In this document: positions 61,501-64,000 of the stretch, one piece after another | Layout: every line of letters starts with the position of its first letter | Position numbering within the stretch: the stretch's first letter is position 1 | Source: AP-15 sp036404275 | GTDB taxonomy: Bacteria; Pseudomonadota; Alphaproteobacteria; ATCC43930; CGMCC-115725 | Length of the DNA stretch: 64,000 nucleotides | Reading direction: 5' to 3' | NCBI GenBank assembly: GCA_036404275.1 | Contig: DASXAM010000074.1 | Span: forward strand, 18,941 to 82,940 | Program-made: the position numbers and the translations under genes | Notes under the pieces: model-generated | What the model was told of the DNA's origin: nothing | The model's input: only the letters and a program-made list of their open reading frames with translations | Databases searched by the model: none

Positions 61501-64000
61501 AGCCGGTCGAGTCGAGCAGCAGGCTGTGGGTTGCGCGCACCGCGACATCACCGCCGGCACCGCGGCCGTCCGCCTCTGACGAGATAAATGCGCCGCTGCG
61601 CAACATGATGTCGCGAGCCGACACACCGACCTCGCCGCCTTTGCCGGGCCCGGCCGTATCGCTCGAAATCCCGGCGCCGCCTCGCATCACGACCGTTTTC
61701 GCGGCGACGGCGACTTCGCCGGCATCACCGCGGCTGCCGGTCTTGCTGTCGGACGAGATCGCGCCGCTGGCAAGCATGAGCCGACCGGCGCCGATCGACA
61801 CCTCGCCGGCGTTCCCGCTGCTGCCGCTCTTTGTGTCCGATGAAATCGCGCCGCCCGCCCGCAGCGTCAGTGTGCGTGCCGTGACCGCGACCGGCCCGGC
61901 GGATCCGGCATCCTGGGTGTCCGAGCTGATCTCGGTCTGGTTGCCATCGATCGAGCCCTTGCCGTCGATCAAAATCGCCCCGGTTGCGGCCACCGTCACC
62001 CGGCCGGCATTGCCAGGGTCGGCATGGTTCGAGGACGCGGCGTCGGAAGAAACAAACGAGCCGCCGCGCAGGGTGATGTCGCCGCCGGTCACCGCAACGC
62101 GGCCCGCTCTCCCCGGACCGAAGGTGCTGGCGTCGATCTCGCTCCGGTTGGCCGAGCCGGTCGAATCGAGCAGCACGCGTCGCGCCGCATCGACAGTGAC
62201 GTCGCCGCCGGCGCCGGTGCCGCCGGCCTGCGACGAAATGAAAGAGCCGCCGCGCAAAGTGACGTCGCTCCCCGAAACCATCACTTCGCCCGCCTTGCCG
62301 CGGCCGAAACCGTCGGCGTCGATGGCGCTCGGATTGGCGGAGCCGGTCGAATCGAGCAGCAGGTTGCGGGTTGCGTGCACGGTGACGTCGCCGCCGGCGC
62401 CGCTGCCGTCCGCTTCGGACGAGATGAATGAGCCGCGGCGCAATGTGATGTCGCGGCCGGACACGCTGACCTCGCCCGCCCTGCCGGAGCCGAAGCCGTT
62501 GGCGTCGATCGAGCTCTGATTGGAGCCGGTCGAAGCGAGGAGCAGGCTGCGCGTGGCGCGCACCGTGACGTTCCCGCCGGCGCCGCTGCCGTCCGCCTCG
62601 GACGAGATAAATCCGCCGGCGCGCAAGGTGATCTCGCGGGCGGAGACGCCGACCTCGCCGCCATTGCCGAGACCCGCCGTGTCGCTGGCAATCCCGGCAT
62701 CCCCCGCAATCGTCAAGGTCCGCGCGGCAACGGTGACCCGTCCGGCATTTCCGGCGCTCGCCGGCTCGCCCATAAAGGGGCCGAGCGAGTCGCTCGAAAT
62801 AAACCCGTCGAGCAGCGACAGGTTTCCGGCGTTGACGACGACATCCCCGGCATTCCCGACGCTTCCCCCGTCGCTGTCCGACGAGATCGCCGCATTGTTT
62901 AGCGACAGGGTCGACGCCGTAACGGCAATCTTGCCGCCATGCCCGGCGCCGAGCGTGCTGCTCGAGATCGCGCCGTCGGCGCGGAGTGTCAACGCCTGCG
63001 CGCTGACACTGACCCTGCCGGCGTTGCCGGTGGCGGCCGTGGCGGCATTGTTCGAGGCGATGCCGGTCAACCCGGTTTCGCCACTGCCGTCGATCGTCAA
63101 CGCGCCCTTGACCCGCACCGACACGTCGCCGGCATTGCCGGAGCCGAGCGTGCTGCTCGAAATCTCGCCATTGGTCAGGATCTGCGCGCTCGCCGCGGTT
63201 ACCGTGAGGTTGCCGGCGTTGCCGCCTTTGGCCGCCGTGGTATTGGCGAAGATGCCGGTTCCCTCGGAAGCGCCTGTGCCGTCGATCGAGAGCTTGCCGG
63301 CGACGGCGATCGACGCATCGCCGCTGGCGCCGGTGCCCGAGGTCGATGCGGTGATCTGCCCACCGCTATCCACCGCCAGCGATCCCGCCCGGATCGACAG
63401 CGCCCCGGCGTTGCCGGTGCTCGCCGCATCATTCGACTGCGTGGAGATGCCGGTGAGGAGCGGCGACGAGCCGGCATCGATCGACAGCGCCTTCGCAACA
63501 TCGATCGACACCGACCCGGCATCGCCCGGTCCAAAGGTGATGCTGTTGATCTCGCCATTGCCGAGGATCGACAGGCTGCCGGTCTTTACCGTGACATTCC
63601 CGGCCCGCCCCCGCCCGGCGGTGCGCGAGCCGATCTCGGTCGCGGCCGTGTTGTCCGCCCGCCCGTCGAGCACCATCGAATTGGCGGTGATCGCAACCGA
63701 GCCCGCCGGACCTGCACCTTCGGCGAGGCTGCCGAATGCCGATCCGCCAGTCAACGTCAACCGGCCGGTGGCCAGGGAGAACCGGCCGGCGGCGCCGGAC
63801 CCGCCGCCGCCGGTCAGCACGCTGCTGGCGTCGGCGGCAACGCTGCCATCCGGTCCCGTCGAGAGATCGATGCGGGTGCCGGTGCCACGGCCGGCGGTGA
63901 AGGCGTGCACATCGGCACCGCTCTCGAGCGCGATCCGCCGTCCGCCGCGCAAGGAGATTTGGCCGCCGCCGCCGGCGCCGAAATGATCGGCGTTGATTTC
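58595..64000 (-). CDS. Filamentous-haemagglutinin-type giant exoprotein (two-partner secretion), N-terminus beyond window
   Basis: More than 1800 codons are visible and the frame stays open at the right edge (INADHFGAGGGGQISLRGGR), so the N-terminal TPS secretion domain is outside. The body is a beta-helix of about 20-25-residue coils such as GNAGEVSIGAGRLMLASGAI, ISSDTAGPGKGGEVGVSARD and LRGGSFISSQAGGTGAGGDV. The end has SSRITTSVKGETGNGGNILI, DSCAAQGNRLRSSLVEAGRG and GLPEDPEATLPALYIAGRDL, the RGGLP..P pattern of TPS exoproteins. The TpsB partner should be upstream. It is probably an adhesin. The cyclase gene starts 4 bases after its stop. Confidence 0.85.
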   Translation of the reverse strand, partial: EINADHFGAGGGGQISLRGGRRIALESGADVHAFTAGRGTGTRIDLSTGPDGSVAADASSVLTGGGGSGAAGRFSLATGRLTLTGGSAFGSLAEGAGPAGSVAITANSMVLDGRADNTAATEIGSRTAGRGRAGNVTVKTGSLSILGNGEINSITFGPGDAGSVSIDVAKALSIDAGSSPLLTGISTQSNDAASTGNAGALSIRAGSLAVDSGGQITASTSGTGASGDASIAVAGKLSIDGTGASEGTGIFANTTAAKGGNAGNLTVTAASAQILTNGEISSSTLGSGNAGDVSVRVKGALTIDGSGETGLTGIASNNAATAATGNAGRVSVSAQALTLRADGAISSSTLGAGHGGKIAVTASTLSLNNAAISSDSDGGSVGNAGDVVVNAGNLSLLDGFISSDSLGPFMGEPASAGNAGRVTVAARTLTIAGDAGIASDTAGLGNGGEVGVSAREITLRAGGFISSEADGSGAGGNVTVRATRSLLLASTGSNQSSIDANGFGSGRAGEVSVSGRDITLRRGSFISSEADGSGAGGDVTVHATRNLLLDSTGSANPSAIDADGFGRGKAGEVMVSGSDVTLRGGSFISSQAGGTGAGGDVTVDAARRVLLDSTGSANRSEIDASTFGPGRAGRVAVTGGDITLRGGSFVSSDAASSNHADPGNAGRVTVAATGAILIDGKGSIDGNQTEISSDTQDAGSAGPVAVTARTLTLRAGGAISSDTKSGSSGNAGEVSIGAGRLMLASGAISSDSKTGSRGDAGEVAVAAKTVVMRGGAGISSDTAGPGKGGEVGVSARDIMLRSGAFISSEADGRGAGGDVAVRATHSLLLDSTGSSNQSAIEADGFGRGKAGEVAVSARDIGLRGGSFISSQAGGTGAGGDVVVDAARSLVLNSTGSANRSEIDASTFGNGAAGRVAVTGSNISLLGGSFISSDALSANRGDRGIAGTVSVAAARTLLVDGTGAADGNPTGISSDTGDAGAAGSVSVGAHALILRGGASISSDSLAGSTGDAGRVSVGADRMTIDDGLVSTGALAGFDDVPASTGNAGDIRVDVTGLLSVTGGSSGFLRGIASNVNPGTVGNAGNVRVAAGALSIAENGEISSGTFGAGKGGRISVDVAGRLTIDAATADQSFLTGISSQTNSGSIGNAGDVRVTAGTVSLRGGGAISSAATGATDIDPASTGDAGAVKVAVRGRLSIDGPGSTIASNTGSGTTGRAGEVDVAAGTLSIRDNGTISGSTGGAGNGGDVAVRAAGALVIDGTPRPAGATGIFARASDPFSGANAGRVTVTAAGVSIGAGGIISTSTFGNGNAGDISVSATGALTIDGAGSAGFVTGIASSTNFGAGNAGRIAVAAGRLALSAGGEIQSLTFTSGRGGDITVSAAGDVVIDGAAGIAPTGILTDARAGSSGAAGAIRLAGADITLVAGGGVSSGTGGSGAGGVVQVAASDSLSLSGPGTGITASAAATASGDAGSVAATAPVITVANGARIASTAAGTGDGGAVAVTAAGPLVLKGGGIPNTEIAASATGPKSGAGGAVTVGAGSLVIEGGAQIASSTAGPGAGGKVEINVASDVVLPDAGPQISARSTGSGNAGSVALSAFRLVMSNGAGISTEALTSTANGGNISLSLRDFLYLTSSRITTSVKGETGNGGNILIDPQFVVLNHSSIVAQAIAGHGGDIGIDAEHFIASADSVVSASSQLGISGTVVISGPLVNLNGTLVVLSSELRSAVALTRDSCAAQGNRLRSSLVEAGRGGLPEDPEATLPALYIAGRDLGPGPRRLAAAKTAVSAVPTTIHLTMRCG
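61000..62700 (-). repeat. Large internal duplication in the exoprotein gene (offset 840 bp)
   Basis: A block of about 230-280 codons containing GGSFISSQAGGTGAGGDV, SANRSEIDASTFG and RVAVTG motifs is present twice. Matching points lie at about 62121-62140 and 61281-61300, 840 bp (280 codons) apart. Near-identical DNA stretches around SEIDASTFG imply a comparatively recent duplication of a beta-helix block. Confidence 0.75.

Noticed and set aside
62520..63986. 488-codon plus-strand open frame of Pro/Ala/Ser-rich sequence
   Set aside because: Antisense shadow of the repetitive exoprotein gene; similar antisense frames also occur over the 4-9 kb repeat gene.

Overview
This window is chromosomal DNA from a GC-rich (roughly two-thirds G+C) alphaproteobacterium, probably of Rhodospirillales type. 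The dapF-mtaB-ftsY order at the left edge, the aromatic/acyl-CoA catabolic genes and the mostly Shine-Dalgarno-led ATG/GTG/TTG starts all fit. I cannot name a genus. I saw no tRNA, rRNA, CRISPR array or complete insertion sequence, and no stretch longer than 300 bases without a gene.

Layout. 1-3.7 kb: minus-strand run of flavin reductase, small secreted protein, dapF, mtaB and truncated ftsY. 4.0-9.0 kb: a giant repetitive surface or secreted protein with an RTX-like end, probably a type I secretion substrate. 9.0-10.3 kb: a second flavin reductase and a HepT/MntA-type toxin-antitoxin pair whose antitoxin tail is frameshifted. 10.3-20.3 kb: two paralogous Rieske ring-hydroxylating oxygenases (alpha plus beta subunits), separated by a YccF protein, an orphan E2 acyltransferase, two tandem WXXGXW-repeat lipoproteins, an acyl-CoA dehydrogenase, a VOC protein, an undecaprenyl-diphosphatase and a DUF1906 lipoprotein. 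20.3-28.1 kb: a polysaccharide cluster (nucleotide-sugar dehydrogenase, epimerase, two GNAT/CelD-like transferases, two GT4 glycosyltransferases, YdcF) resembling exosortase/PEP-CTERM-associated loci but with no exosortase in view. 28.3-33.5 kb: WXXGXW protein, CoA-transferase, amidohydrolase and small secreted proteins.

33.7-38.3 kb: a 1531-residue exported protein that looks like a bacterial relative of the animal CEMIP/TMEM2 (G8 plus beta-helix) family. 38.4-43.4 kb: a catabolic operon (cupin, esterase, SDR, phosphotransferase, DUF6285) ending in a translationally coupled ribB; the DUF6285 gene carries an in-frame palindromic repeat. 43.4-52.6 kb: HbpS-like protein, two MFS transporters, a 17-kDa-antigen-like protein followed by a MITE-like repeat, an MlaC-like protein, msrA, a flavin-dependent acyl-CoA-dehydrogenase-fold enzyme, a YgjP-like metallopeptidase and a cupin.

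52.6-64.0 kb holds the most distinctive locus. All on the minus strand, it encodes a huge filamentous-haemagglutinin-type exoprotein (running off the right edge), a CHASE2-class III nucleotide cyclase, a TPR-CHAT caspase-like protease and a DUF928 protein. A VapBC-like module on the opposite strand, apparently wrecked by several single-base frameshifts, lies between cyclase and protease. The proposed functional link is an inference from gene order: secreted adhesin, periplasmic-sensing cyclase and extracytoplasmic protease as one surface/signalling system.
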